From: Ferrovibrio sp041906005
GTDB taxonomy: Bacteria > Pseudomonadota > Alphaproteobacteria > Ferrovibrionales > Ferrovibrionaceae
NCBI RefSeq assembly: GCF_041906005.1
Contig: NZ_JAYRJY010000003.1
Coordinates: 1-64,000, forward strand
DNA: 64,000 nt
Direction of reading: 5' to 3'
Below, piece by piece: positions 32,564 through 41,776 of the stretch. The notes beneath the pieces were generated by a model that had not been told where the DNA came from, made no database searches, and was given only the letters and a program-made list of their open reading frames with translations. The number at the start of each line of letters is the position of its first letter. The first letter of the stretch is position 1. Made by a program: the position numbers and the translations under genes.

Positions 32564-33444
32564 TATTTGCGCCCCTCCAAGACAAAGCGCACCAGCAGCT
32601 TGGTGGCGATGGTCAAGGTGATGATCATGATGACGAGATAGGTGATGGAGAGGGCCGAGGCATAGCCGATCTCGAAATCGCGCAGGCCGCGGATATAAAT
32701 GTAGTAGCCGGACGTCTCGGTTGCCGTGCCCGGTCCGCCGGAGGTCAGCACATAGACCGTTTCCATCAACTTCGAAGCCTCGATGAGGCGGATGATGATG
32801 GCGCCGACCGAGACCGGCATCAGCATGGGAAGGGTGACATTGAAAAAGGTGCGCACCGGGCCGGCACCGTCGATCGCGGCGGCCAGGAACGGCTCGCGCG
32901 GCAGGCTCAGCAGGCCGGCCAGCAGCAGCAGGAAAATGAACGGCGTCCATTGCCAGACTTCAACCACCATCACGCTGACAACAGCCATGGCGCTGGAAGT
33001 CAGCCACTGATAGGGGCCAAGGCCGATGAGGCCGAGGAGGTCGTTGGCTGGCCCCAGCGATTCATGAAAGATCGTGCGCCAAACGACCGACATCACCACC
33101 GGCGTCGTCATCATCGGCATCAGGAAAAGAACGCGAAACAGGCGTTGACCTCGGATATTGCGCCAGACCAGCAAGGCCATGGCAAAGCCCAGCACATATT
33201 CAATGAGCACCGTACCCGTGGCCATGAGGCCGAGGCGACCGAGCGCCTGCCAATAGCGGACGTCACCAAAGACATTGGCGTAGTTCTTGCCGCCGACGAA
33301 ATTGAGTTCGGGCGTGATTGCGTCCCAACCGGACAGGCTGACGCGGATCGTGAACAGCAACGGAAATAGAATGATCGCCAGCAGGATCAACAGGCCGGGG
33401 AGAAGAAAGGCCAGTTTGTATCCACGGAACCAGGTACCGGTCAT
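32563..33444 (-). CDS. GlpP-type ABC importer permease (MalF family)
   Basis: A 293-residue inner-membrane permease with six helices, an N-terminal FLLPGLLILLAIILFPLLFT helix, coupling loop EPFLAAAIDGAGPVRTFFNV near residue 185, and YVLTSGGPGTATETSGYYI, a stretch usual in MalF/UgpA proteins. It pairs with the next gene product. A strong hairpin separates it from the binding-protein gene. Confidence 0.85.
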   Translation of the reverse strand: MTGTWFRGYKLAFLLPGLLILLAIILFPLLFTIRVSLSGWDAITPELNFVGGKNYANVFGDVRYWQALGRLGLMATGTVLIEYVLGFAMALLVWRNIRGQRLFRVLFLMPMMTTPVVMSVVWRTIFHESLGPANDLLGLIGLGPYQWLTSSAMAVVSVMVVEVWQWTPFIFLLLLAGLLSLPREPFLAAAIDGAGPVRTFFNVTLPMLMPVSVGAIIIRLIEASKLMETVYVLTSGGPGTATETSGYYIYIRGLRDFEIGYASALSITYLVIMIITLTIATKLLVRFVLEGRK

Positions 33445-33470
33445 AGAGGGAACCTTGTCAGGAAAAGTAT

Positions 33471-33498
33471 GGGCCGGGTGCCCGAAGGCACCCGGCCC
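33471..33498 (-). terminator. Intra-operon hairpin after the GlpV-type gene
   Basis: GGGCCGGGTGCC (33471-33482) and its perfect complement (33487-33498) form a 12-bp stem closed by a CGAA loop, 6 bases after the binding-protein stop. A very stable stem without a T run, so probably a 3'-protecting or partial attenuation structure that raises binding-protein expression over the permeases. Confidence 0.75.
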
Positions 33499-33504
33499 GA
33501 GACA

Positions 33505-35067
33505 TCAACGACCGTTGTCTTCCAGGGCGACAACGTTGGCATAAGCCTCGCGGACCTTGTCGGTGCCGATCTTCTCGACGATTTCCCGCCACTGTGCCGC
33601 AACACCGTCGAGCGCCTCCTGGGCGGACTTCTGGCCGGCCATGGCTTCGGCGACGCCGTTGGCAAGTGTCGACATGAACTGGTTCACGCCGGGCACGCGC
33701 AGGTCGAAGACGCGGTTGGTGCTGTCGTCCATACTGGACAGAGTTTCGACATAGCCGGTCGCCACCTTCTCGTCCCAGCCAAGCTTTTCCTGCCAGAATT
33801 TGGCGTCGAAATGGCCGTTGCGATAGGGATTGACGCCGAAGCGGCCGATCTGGAGATCGAGATTGGCATTGGCTTCGTTGGAGAAGAAGCACAGGAAGTC
33901 GAAGGCGATGTCCTGGTTCTTCGATTCCTTGTTCACCGCCGAAGTCCAGCCCCAGGTGATGTAAGGCGGGCGGTTGGCTTCATCGAAATGGTCCCACTTC
34001 TTCGTCGTGCGGTTCCATACCTCATGGGAGCCGGGCAGCGGTGCCGCCATCACTTTGTTGCGGATCGGACTCTTCGCTTCCTGGGCCTGGATGAAGGCAT
34101 CGTCCCAGCTGTAGCTCATCAAGGTCTGGCCGCCGCCGAAGGAGAAGATTTCGTCGCCGAGGCCGAAATTGGCGCCGCCCGGCGGAAAGCTCTTCTGCGC
34201 GTCGATAAACATCTCCAGGCCCTTGACCCAGCCCGGATTGTTGACCTGCGGTTCCATCGTCGCGAGATCGAAGAAGAAGCCGCCCTTCACGTTCGGGTTC
34301 TTGGCAAAGGCAGCAACGCGGCTGATGAAGGCCGAGAACATGAGATCGTCGCGCTTGGTCACTTCGGCCGACCCGAAATGGTCCTTGCCATCGCCGGCCC
34401 AATCCCAGCCGGAGAAGTATTTGGCGACTTCGTTGTATTCTTCCCAGGTGGTGGGAACGGCGAGGTCCTTGCCGGTATCCTTCTTGAACTTGGCCTGGAA
34501 TTCCGGATTGCTGAAGATATCGGCGCGATATTTGAGATAGTGGCGGTCGCCATCCATCGGGTACTGCACCATCTGGTCGCCCCAGGTCGCCACGTCCTGG
34601 TAATTCTTGGTGACGTCCTTAAGGCCGCTGACTTCTTTGTAGCTGTCCGGCACGGGGGCCAGGAAGTTGTGCAGATCGCCGATCCAGAGCGAGGCATAGA
34701 ACATCACGTCATAAGCCGCCTGATGGGTCTGGAACGGGATCATGATACGCTGATAGAGGTCGCCGAAGGGGACGTGGACCACGTCGACCTTGGCGCCGGT
34801 CAAAGCTTCGAACTGCTTGGCATGCAGATCGGTCGGTTCGCCGATGACCGGCACGGCATGGGTGATGATCTTCAGGCTGCGGCCGGAATAATCCTTCTTA
34901 TCCGTATCGGCATAGGAGCAGGCGCCAGGCACATCCGCCGCCTTGCCATAGGCGCCGTAATCGCCATAGGGGGTGTAATCGATATCGTCTGCCATTGCCG
35001 GAGCCAGGGTCCCGGCGAGCAAGGCAAAGGCGCATGTCGTCGAAAGCAGTCGCGCAATCGTCTTCAT
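33505..35067 (-). CDS. GlpV-type periplasmic substrate-binding protein
   Basis: A 520-residue extracellular solute-binding protein (family 1) with signal peptide (RLLSTTCAFALLAGTLAPAMA). It is longer than usual binding proteins. The mature part has a Tyr-rich lead (YTPYGDYGAYGKAADVPG) before LKIITHAVPVIGEP, where the lobe begins. GGAGGAAAA precedes the ATG. It feeds the GlpS/GlpT ATPases and two permeases encoded downstream. Polyol or sugar-acid ligand is likely from the adjacent alcohol dehydrogenase (inference). Confidence 0.84.
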   Translation of the reverse strand: MKTIARLLSTTCAFALLAGTLAPAMADDIDYTPYGDYGAYGKAADVPGACSYADTDKKDYSGRSLKIITHAVPVIGEPTDLHAKQFEALTGAKVDVVHVPFGDLYQRIMIPFQTHQAAYDVMFYASLWIGDLHNFLAPVPDSYKEVSGLKDVTKNYQDVATWGDQMVQYPMDGDRHYLKYRADIFSNPEFQAKFKKDTGKDLAVPTTWEEYNEVAKYFSGWDWAGDGKDHFGSAEVTKRDDLMFSAFISRVAAFAKNPNVKGGFFFDLATMEPQVNNPGWVKGLEMFIDAQKSFPPGGANFGLGDEIFSFGGGQTLMSYSWDDAFIQAQEAKSPIRNKVMAAPLPGSHEVWNRTTKKWDHFDEANRPPYITWGWTSAVNKESKNQDIAFDFLCFFSNEANANLDLQIGRFGVNPYRNGHFDAKFWQEKLGWDEKVATGYVETLSSMDDSTNRVFDLRVPGVNQFMSTLANGVAEAMAGQKSAQEALDGVAAQWREIVEKIGTDKVREAYANVVALEDNGR

Positions 35068-35121
35068 TACTTTTCCTCCAAGTTTTGCTTCTTGTTGTTG
35101 GGTCGTCTGTTACCGGCGGGC

Positions 35122-36174
35122 TCAGGGGATAAGCACCGCCCGTCCATGGATGCGGCCGTGATGCAGGTCCTGCAGGGCCTTGTTGGCATCGGCGAGGCGA
35201 TACTCGGCCGTCGCCAATTCGACGAGGCCGCGATCGGCCAAGGCCATCAACTCGGTCAACTCGGCCCAGGTGCCGACCAGATTGCCGATGATGTTGCGTT
35301 CGGTGATGACCATGTCGACGGTGGGCACGCGAATGTCTTCGCCATAACCGATGACATAGTAGCTGCCCATCGGCCGGGTCATGGCGAGGCCCTTGGTGGT
35401 CGTCCCCTTTTCTCCGACGAAATCGAGCACCGCTTCGGCACCCTTGCCATCGGTCAGAGCCAGCACAGCCTCGACCTCATTGCCGTCGGCTTTGACCAGA
35501 TGGTCGGCACCGCATTTCTTGGCCAGCTGCAGGGAATCGTCGGAGAGATCGACGACGATGATGTCGGCTGCACACATGGCGCGCATGCACTGAATGCCGA
35601 TATGGCCGAGGCCGCCGGCACCGATGATGACGCAACGTTCGCCGGGCAGAAGCTGCTGCGCCGCCTTCTTCACCGCGCGATAGGCGGTAAGGCCCGCATC
35701 CGCATAAGGCGCCACTTCCTTGGGTGCCAGGCTGCGCGGCAATGGGATGATATTGCGTTCCGACGTCGCCAGATATTCGGCATAGCCGCCATTGCAATCG
35801 AGGCCCGGGAACTTACCAGGCCCGTGCATGTCGTGCCCGCGCCGGCAGGCGAGGCAGGTGCCGTTGCTGATCTTCGGATGGACGATGACGGGATCGCCCT
35901 TCTTGAAGCCTTCGACTTCCTTGCCGATTTCCTCGATCCAGCCGGCATTTTCATGGCCCATGATGAGCGGCAGCAATTTGTCGCCATTGGGGTCCATGTG
36001 CGGGCGCCAGACGCCCTCGATGATGTGCAGATCGGTGCGGCAAACGCCCGCGCCGCCGATGCGCACGATGACATCGGTCGACTTCACCAGCTTCGGGTCC
36101 GCCACATCCTCGTAGCTCACCCAGTTGGGCGCCGTCAGATTGTCGTCATACGCTCTTAGAACCTGTGCCTTCAT
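35122..36174 (-). CDS. Zinc-dependent alcohol dehydrogenase (MDR family)
   Basis: A 350-residue medium-chain dehydrogenase. Catalytic zinc ligands are expected at Cys in GAGVCRTDLH and at His-Glu in LIMGHENAG; the NAD fold has GAGGLGHIGIQCMRAM. The structural-zinc lobe has only two cysteines (TCLACRRGHDMHG) instead of four, so that zinc is probably lost. AAGGAGGAG precedes the ATG. It heads the GlpVPQST-type operon, 54 bases before the binding protein, and has a sigma-54 promoter. Probably oxidises the imported alcohol or polyol. Confidence 0.85.
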   Translation of the reverse strand: MKAQVLRAYDDNLTAPNWVSYEDVADPKLVKSTDVIVRIGGAGVCRTDLHIIEGVWRPHMDPNGDKLLPLIMGHENAGWIEEIGKEVEGFKKGDPVIVHPKISNGTCLACRRGHDMHGPGKFPGLDCNGGYAEYLATSERNIIPLPRSLAPKEVAPYADAGLTAYRAVKKAAQQLLPGERCVIIGAGGLGHIGIQCMRAMCAADIIVVDLSDDSLQLAKKCGADHLVKADGNEVEAVLALTDGKGAEAVLDFVGEKGTTTKGLAMTRPMGSYYVIGYGEDIRVPTVDMVITERNIIGNLVGTWAELTELMALADRGLVELATAEYRLADANKALQDLHHGRIHGRAVLIP

Positions 36175-36219
36175 ATGCTCCTCCTTGATCCCCTTGCAGG
36201 ATTTTGGCGGGAGCCTAAG

Positions 36220-36235
36220 AGCACGCTCTGTGCCA
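36220..36235 (-). promoter_or_regulatory. Sigma-54 (-24/-12) promoter of the alcohol dehydrogenase/GlpVPQST-like operon
   Basis: On the minus strand TGGCACAGAGCGTGCT matches the -24/-12 consensus TGGCACG-N4-TTGCW with correct GG-GC spacing, and both invariant doublets are present. Predicted transcription start near 36209, giving a leader of about 35 bases. An AcoR-like sigma-54 activator is encoded divergently and paired palindromes lie upstream. Confidence 0.72.
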
Positions 36236-36292
36236 GCAATGAATTACGATTATTTTCAATTGGATAGAGCGTTTTTTCGCGACTGCTCACGC

Positions 36293-36336
36293 TCAGCTGC
36301 TGAACAGGCCAAGCGTACAAGTGTTCAGAATCTGAA
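36293..36336. promoter_or_regulatory. Candidate enhancer sites (TCAG-N3-CTGA) for the AcoR-like activator
   Basis: Two palindromes of the same form: TCAGCTGCTGA (36293-36303) and TTCAGAATCTGAA (36324-36336), with centres 32 bp apart, three helical turns. They lie about 60-100 bp upstream of the sigma-54 promoter, the usual place for enhancer-binding protein dimers, and inside the leader region of the activator gene, so autoregulation is also possible. Confidence 0.6.
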
Positions 36337-36409
36337 TATTGCGCCAGGACCGCTTTCAGCCGATCCTGAGTCTAACAAAGAAGCCTTCATATGCCCCCTG
36401 GGAGGGTCA

Positions 36410-38275
36410 ATGGCGATCATGTCCGGCATCGAGCGCGCGCGGAGCGCCCTCGAACAGGGGAAGCGATTCCCCAACGGCGTCCTTACCGATCAGGTAGCGC
36501 GCAGTTGGGAACGCTGCGTGGAAAGCGGGCTTGACCCGCGCCGGGAACCCGAAGGGGTTGTCGTGACCGCCGAGGACCTGCAGCTTCGGCGCGACCGGAA
36601 CGCCCTGCTGCGGCGCATGGCCATCGCCGAAATGCAGTTGCTGCACTCGCAGATCGCCGGGTCGAACTTCATGATCGCCTTCGGCGATGCTGAGGGCGTG
36701 GTCCTGGACACGATCAGCGATCATCAATTCGCCGAAAGCGATGCTGGCCGTTCGATCATTCCCGGCAGCATCTGGTGTGAAGGCAATCGCGGCACCAATG
36801 CACTGGGACTGACCCTGCTGGAACGGGCGCCGATCGCCATCTATGGGCGCGAACACTATTTCACCAATCACGGTCATCTGAGCTGCATGGCGGCGCCTAT
36901 TCTCGACTCCACTGGCGAGATCGTGGGCCTGCTGGATGCCTCTTGCGCCAATGATGCCAGGCAGCAGCATACCCACGCCCTGGTGCGGATGGCGGCGGCG
37001 CAGATCGAGAACAGCCTTATCTATCAACAGCAATCAAATCTGCTGATCGTCGCCTTCCATCCGCGCGTCGAGTATCTGGACACATTGTCGGCCGGACTGC
37101 TGGCGCTGTCGCGCGACGGCATCGTCCGCTCGCTCAATCGGCCCAGCCAGGCGCTGCTGGCAGGCCTCGGCGCCAATGTCGGCAAGAAGTTCGAGGATCT
37201 GTTCGACGCCAAGCAAGGGAGTGCCTTCGACAGCCTGCTGCGTGGCGGCACCGTTCGCTTGCGCGACCGGTCCGGCAGCACGGTCTTCATGGTGTGCCGC
37301 CAGATCGGTAACCGCAACGGCGTCGTGCATGCCTTTGCCCAGAAGCGCGCCGTGGCCGAAACGGTCCCCTCCAGCGCGGATATCGGCTTCGTGCTGGAAG
37401 ATCCGGGCCTGCGTCGGCAGGTGACGACGCTGGCAACCAGCGTCAAAAGACGCATGCCGGTCCATATCAGCGGCGAGACCGGCACGGGCAAGGAACTGAT
37501 GGCCCGCCATGTTCATTCCTTAAGCGAGCGCAAGGGCGAGTTCGTCGCAGTGAATTGCGGGGCCATCAGCGAAAGCCTCTTTATCGCGGAACTGTTCGGC
37601 CATGAGCGCGGCGCCTTCACCAATGCGCGGTCGGAAGGATCCATCGGCCTTGCCCGGCAGGCACATAAGGGCACCTTGTTCCTCGACGAAGTGGCCGATA
37701 TCCCGCTGGCGGCGCAAACCTCGCTGCTGCGCTTCCTCGATCTGATGGAAGTGCGGCCCGTAGGTGGGCAGAATGTGCACACGGTCGATGTCCAGATCGT
37801 CTCGGCCACCAACCGCAATCTCCAGGAAATGGTGACGCAGCGGCAGTTCCGCGCCGATCTGCTCTATCGGCTCAATGCGATCGAAGTGAAGCTGCCGGCC
37901 TTGCGTCAGCGTGCCGATTTCGCGGCCATCGTGCATCAATTGCTGCAAAAGATTGCGCCGGAAGTTGCGATCACCGATGCTGCGATTGAACGCCTGCGGG
38001 CGCTGCCTTGGCCAGGCAACATCCGCGAGCTCAATGCCGCCTTGCAGCGGGCGGTCGTGCAGGCCGATTCCGATTATCTGGATGAGACGAACGTCCTGGG
38101 TGATTTGGCGCCGTTGCAGGATGTCTGCCCGGATTGCGCCGGCCATGCCCTCAAGAGCCTGCGCTGCCAGCAGATTCGCGACACCTATGAAACGAGCGGC
38201 GCCAATATCGCCGAGGCGGCGCGCATCCTCGGCGTGTCACGGACGACGATCTATAAACATCTGCGCCCGGCTTGA
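36410..38275 (+). CDS. AcoR-like sigma-54-dependent activator
   Basis: A 621-residue enhancer-binding protein: N-terminal GAF-like sensor region (about 60-210), a PAS-like region, an AAA+ domain with Walker A GETGTGKE and Walker B TLFLDEVADIP, and a C-terminal Fis-type helix-turn-helix (NIAEAARILGVSRTTIYKHL). The sigma-54 contact loop reads GAFTNA where GAFTGA is usual. I start at 36410 (GGGAGGG upstream); the frame back to 36125 overlaps the divergent gene and its promoter. AcoR relatives sense alcohols, acetoin or polyols, fitting control of the divergent alcohol dehydrogenase and importer. Confidence 0.87.
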   Translation: MAIMSGIERARSALEQGKRFPNGVLTDQVARSWERCVESGLDPRREPEGVVVTAEDLQLRRDRNALLRRMAIAEMQLLHSQIAGSNFMIAFGDAEGVVLDTISDHQFAESDAGRSIIPGSIWCEGNRGTNALGLTLLERAPIAIYGREHYFTNHGHLSCMAAPILDSTGEIVGLLDASCANDARQQHTHALVRMAAAQIENSLIYQQQSNLLIVAFHPRVEYLDTLSAGLLALSRDGIVRSLNRPSQALLAGLGANVGKKFEDLFDAKQGSAFDSLLRGGTVRLRDRSGSTVFMVCRQIGNRNGVVHAFAQKRAVAETVPSSADIGFVLEDPGLRRQVTTLATSVKRRMPVHISGETGTGKELMARHVHSLSERKGEFVAVNCGAISESLFIAELFGHERGAFTNARSEGSIGLARQAHKGTLFLDEVADIPLAAQTSLLRFLDLMEVRPVGGQNVHTVDVQIVSATNRNLQEMVTQRQFRADLLYRLNAIEVKLPALRQRADFAAIVHQLLQKIAPEVAITDAAIERLRALPWPGNIRELNAALQRAVVQADSDYLDETNVLGDLAPLQDVCPDCAGHALKSLRCQQIRDTYETSGANIAEAARILGVSRTTIYKHLRPA

Positions 38276-38287
38276 TCTGCCACGAGA

Positions 38288-39808
38288 TCAGGCCGGGGCG
38301 ATGTCCGCCAAGGCCGGGTAGAAGGGCTGCAGGCGGCGATAGAGGTCGCGCCACAGCAGATATTTCCGATTGAGCACGGATTGGCTGGCAGGCATCGGCA
38401 TGAAAGTGCGGCCGGGTGCCACGTAACGCTCGATCGCCGACCATTCCTTGATGAGACCAACGCCATACCCAGCGACGAAGGCAGCACCCAGCGACGACCC
38501 TGGGTGGCGGTCGATGCGCGTCACCGGCATCCCTAAGCTGTCTGCCGCGATCTGCAGCCACAGGTCGCTGGCGGCACCACCATCGGCGGCAAAAATCCGA
38601 TGTGTCGCAAGGCCGAGTTCGTGGAAGGTCTCGACATGATGGCGGAAACCAAAGACGACACCTTCAAGAGCGGCGCGCCAGACATGCCGGATGTCATGGT
38701 TGAGCCCCAGCCCCACCAATGTACCGCGCGCATGCGGATCGTTGAGCGGTGTCTTTTCGCCCAGGAAATAGGGCAGGAACAGAATGCTGCTCTCGGCGCC
38801 GATTTCGGCCGATTGCCGGTCGAGCCATTGATGGGTCGAAAGGCCAGCGGCCTTTGCCTCATTGCGGGCACCGCCACCCCAATTGGCTACGACCCAATTG
38901 AGGAAGCTGCCGCTCGATGCCATGCAGCCATTCGGGAAATAGAGCCCGGGAACAATGTGATAGTCGAGGAAGAGGCGCCGATCCGCCACCGGTTTGTCGG
39001 AAGAGAGGAGAATGTCGCCGGCCCCGCCGAATTTCAGCACCAGATCGCCATTGCGGGAAGCGCCGCAGACGAAGGCCGAGGCGACGTGATCGGCACAGCC
39101 CGCCACGACCGGCGTTCCGGCCTTCAGACCGGTATGAGAAGCAGCTGATGGCGTGACCTTCCCCACCACCTCGTGGCTCTTGCGGATCGGTGCCAGCAGA
39201 GCGGGATCGATCCCGCACAAGCTGATCAGGTCGGGGTGATATTGCCCGGTTGCCACTTCCACAAAGCCTGATTCCAGCGCCCAATTATGCTCGACCTGGA
39301 TCGTGCCCGTAAGCTGGCTGGTGACGTAGTCGGACGCCCCGACGACCTGACGGGTGCCGGCGAAATGCTGCGGCTCGTGCTCGCGCAGCCACATCAGTTT
39401 GGGCCCGACCAATTGCTGGCTGTAGCCCGTGCCGGAGAGCGCGAGGAACCTCGCCTCATCCATGCCCTGGCGGAACTGATCCAGCTGCCTGGTGGCGCGG
39501 GCATCGTTCTGCTGGATGCTGCGGCGCAGGGGCCGGCCGGCCTCATCCAGCAGGATCACCGTCGGCAGCATGCCGGTGACGCCGATTCCGGCGATATCGG
39601 CGGCAGCGATGCCGGTCTTGGCGAGGAGAGCACGGCAGATCTCGCCGACATTCGCCCACCATTGTGCCGGATCTTCCTCGGACCAATTGGCATGATCGGC
39701 ATGAAGCGTCACCGGCCGGCTTTCGACGGCCAGTGAGTTGCCGTCGGTATCGATGATGATGCCGATGGTCGACGTCGTGCCGATGTCGAGGCCGAGGAGA
39801 TAGGTCAT
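38288..39808 (-). CDS. FGGY-family carbohydrate kinase
   Basis: A 506-residue FGGY kinase. The ATPase-fold motifs LLGLDIGTTSTIGIII at the N-terminus, GIGVTGMLPTVILLD, and the C-terminal FAADGGAASDLWLQIAAD are those of xylulose/ribulose kinases. Catalytic aspartate expected in VVAGCADHVASAF. Last gene of the polyol/sugar operon and convergent with the AcoR-like gene, 12 bases apart. Ketose phosphorylation after SDR oxidation of a polyol is the simplest model. Confidence 0.85.
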   Translation of the reverse strand: MTYLLGLDIGTTSTIGIIIDTDGNSLAVESRPVTLHADHANWSEEDPAQWWANVGEICRALLAKTGIAAADIAGIGVTGMLPTVILLDEAGRPLRRSIQQNDARATRQLDQFRQGMDEARFLALSGTGYSQQLVGPKLMWLREHEPQHFAGTRQVVGASDYVTSQLTGTIQVEHNWALESGFVEVATGQYHPDLISLCGIDPALLAPIRKSHEVVGKVTPSAASHTGLKAGTPVVAGCADHVASAFVCGASRNGDLVLKFGGAGDILLSSDKPVADRRLFLDYHIVPGLYFPNGCMASSGSFLNWVVANWGGGARNEAKAAGLSTHQWLDRQSAEIGAESSILFLPYFLGEKTPLNDPHARGTLVGLGLNHDIRHVWRAALEGVVFGFRHHVETFHELGLATHRIFAADGGAASDLWLQIAADSLGMPVTRIDRHPGSSLGAAFVAGYGVGLIKEWSAIERYVAPGRTFMPMPASQSVLNRKYLLWRDLYRRLQPFYPALADIAPA

Positions 39809-39817
39809 GCCGGTATC

Positions 39818-40615
39818 TCAGCGGATCTTGCGCACCTTGTCCATGAAGCGACTGACGCGCGCCTTGTCGACCGCCTTCCAGGTATCGCCATCAACCTTGA
39901 AATGCGTGCCGATCACGGCGCCGTCGGCGATGCTCATGATGTCCGCCACATTGTCGATATTGACGCCGGTATTGGCAAAGACGGGGGTATCGGGCAGGAC
40001 GTCCTTTACCTTCTTCAGATTGCCGGTTTCGACCGCTTCACCGGTCATCGGGCCGGAAACAAGCACTATATCGGCAAGGGATGAAAAAACGGCGCTCTTG
40101 GCACGGGCGGCGATGGACCGGTCGCCGATGGGCGAGGCAAATTCCGCATTGATATTGTACATCAGCTTCAGATCGGCACGATTGCAATCGGCGCGCAGTC
40201 GCACGGCGCTGGCCGCATCCGGCGCCCACAGCCCCATGTCGGAATCATAGACACCGGTGAAGATCTCGCGCACGAAGCGGGCGCCGCTGGCAACGCCCAA
40301 GGCGACGCTGGCGACCGGGTCCCACAGGTAGTTGACGCCGAAGGGGATCCTGATCGTCCGCTTCAGTTCCCCCACGGCAAAGGACATGGCCGCCAAGGAT
40401 TGCGGCGAGGCCTTGAGAAGATAGGGCCGGTCGCCTTCGTTGCCAAACATGACGGCATCGACGCCGCCATCCTGCAGGGCGGCAATATCCGCTGCCGCCA
40501 GATCGATCAGCTTCTGCATGCCGCCATCCTTGTCATAGAGCGGCGAGCCCGGCAGGGGGCCGAAATGAATCATGGCGATGATAGGCTTATGACTGCCGAA
40601 GGTTGTCTTGATCAT
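39818..40615 (-). CDS. BtpA/SgcQ-family TIM-barrel protein
   Basis: A 265-residue BtpA-family protein: it opens IIAMIHFGPLPGSPLY, then VDAVMFGNEGDRPYL and IPFGVNYLWDP, and ends with the phosphate-binding-like TPVFANTGVNIDNVADIM and DGAVIGTHFKVDG. Family members occur in sugar operons (SgcQ) and in photosystem I assembly (BtpA). In this setting a sugar-phosphate lyase or isomerase role is plausible but undefined. Lies between the ATPase and kinase genes, 9 bases before the latter. Confidence 0.84.
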   Translation of the reverse strand: MIKTTFGSHKPIIAMIHFGPLPGSPLYDKDGGMQKLIDLAAADIAALQDGGVDAVMFGNEGDRPYLLKASPQSLAAMSFAVGELKRTIRIPFGVNYLWDPVASVALGVASGARFVREIFTGVYDSDMGLWAPDAASAVRLRADCNRADLKLMYNINAEFASPIGDRSIAARAKSAVFSSLADIVLVSGPMTGEAVETGNLKKVKDVLPDTPVFANTGVNIDNVADIMSIADGAVIGTHFKVDGDTWKAVDKARVSRFMDKVRKIR

Positions 40616-40641
40616 GCTGGACTCTCTGCTTTCAAAAAATG

Positions 40642-41763
40642 TCAGGCAATTTGCGGACGGGCCAGAACATTGCCGGTCTGCGCGTCGAAGAGATGCATTT
40701 GGGTGAGGTCGTAATGGAGCGTGAGGGCAGCGCCCGGACGCGCCAGGAAGTCGCGCGGCATGCGGGCCATGATCTCCGGTCCGCCCGCGCCACCAAGTTC
40801 CGCAACCAGGATCACTTCGGGACCCAGCAATTCCACGGCGACGGCCTGGACGGCGACAGGTGTCGACCGTTCACCCATGGGGACGAGGTGGAAATCCTCG
40901 GGGCGCAGGCCGACGGTTACCGCCTTCCCGGCATGGCCAGCATAGCCCTGCCGGAAGGCCTGTGGGATTGGAAAACGGGCCGTTCCAACGATGGCGTCGA
41001 GCCCACCCTGCCCTGCGCTTTCCAGGCCGCCCGTCACCAGATTCATGGGTGGGCTGGCCAGGAATCCCGCAACGAAGGTATTGGCTGGATTGCGATAGAC
41101 CTCCAAGGGAGCGCCCACCTGGATGATATGGCCATCCTTCATGATGCAGATGCGCTGGCCCATGGTCATGGCCTCGATCTGGTCATGGGTAACATGGATG
41201 ATGGTCGTACCCACCTTGTGATGCAGCTTGATGAGCTCGGTACGCATGGCGGCGCGCAATTTGGCGTCGAGATTGGAGAGCGGTTCGTCGAGCAGGAAGG
41301 CCTGCGGTTCGCGCACCAGGGCCCGCCCCAAAGCGACGCGCTGGCGCTGGCCGCCGGAGAGCTGCGCCGGCTTGCGTTCGAGCAGCGGTTCGATGCCCAT
41401 CATGGTGGAAATCGCCTTGATGCGACGCTCGATCTCGCCCCTTTCGACGCCGCGCAGCTTCAGGCCGAAGCCGAGATTGCCAGCCACCGTCATGTGGGGA
41501 TAGAGCGCATAGTTCTGGAAAACGATGGCGATGTCGCGGTCGGCCGGGTCGACATCATTCATCCGCTTTCCACCGATGAGGAGATCGCCCTTCGAAATGG
41601 ATTCGAGCCCGCCGATCATGCGCAAGGTGGTGGATTTTCCGCAACCCGACGGTCCCAGGAAGATCATGAACTCGCCGTCCTTGATCTCCAGACTGATATC
41701 GTCGACGGCGACGACCGAGCCGCCATAGACCTTGCTGATGTTCTTTAGCTCAATGCCGGCCAT
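40642..41763 (-). CDS. Sugar ABC importer ATPase (UgpC/MalK type)
   Basis: A 373-residue ATPase with all motifs canonical: Walker A GPSGCGKST, signature LSGGQRQRVALGRAL, Walker B AFLLDEPLSNLD and switch His in HVTHDQIEAMTMG. The C-terminal TOBE/OB domain (about 240-373) includes VTVGLRPEDFHLV. It serves the two permeases encoded upstream. Contrast with the degenerate GlpS/GlpT pair in this window. Confidence 0.88.
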   Translation of the reverse strand: MAGIELKNISKVYGGSVVAVDDISLEIKDGEFMIFLGPSGCGKSTTLRMIGGLESISKGDLLIGGKRMNDVDPADRDIAIVFQNYALYPHMTVAGNLGFGLKLRGVERGEIERRIKAISTMMGIEPLLERKPAQLSGGQRQRVALGRALVREPQAFLLDEPLSNLDAKLRAAMRTELIKLHHKVGTTIIHVTHDQIEAMTMGQRICIMKDGHIIQVGAPLEVYRNPANTFVAGFLASPPMNLVTGGLESAGQGGLDAIVGTARFPIPQAFRQGYAGHAGKAVTVGLRPEDFHLVPMGERSTPVAVQAVAVELLGPEVILVAELGGAGGPEIMARMPRDFLARPGAALTLHYDLTQMHLFDAQTGNVLARPQIA

Positions 41764-41776
41764 GGACAGCGTATCC

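Noticed and set aside
33469..36159. 896-codon plus-strand open frame opposite the GlpV-type and alcohol dehydrogenase genes
   Set aside because: Spans two well-supported minus-strand genes and their gap; composition is that of a reverse-strand shadow.
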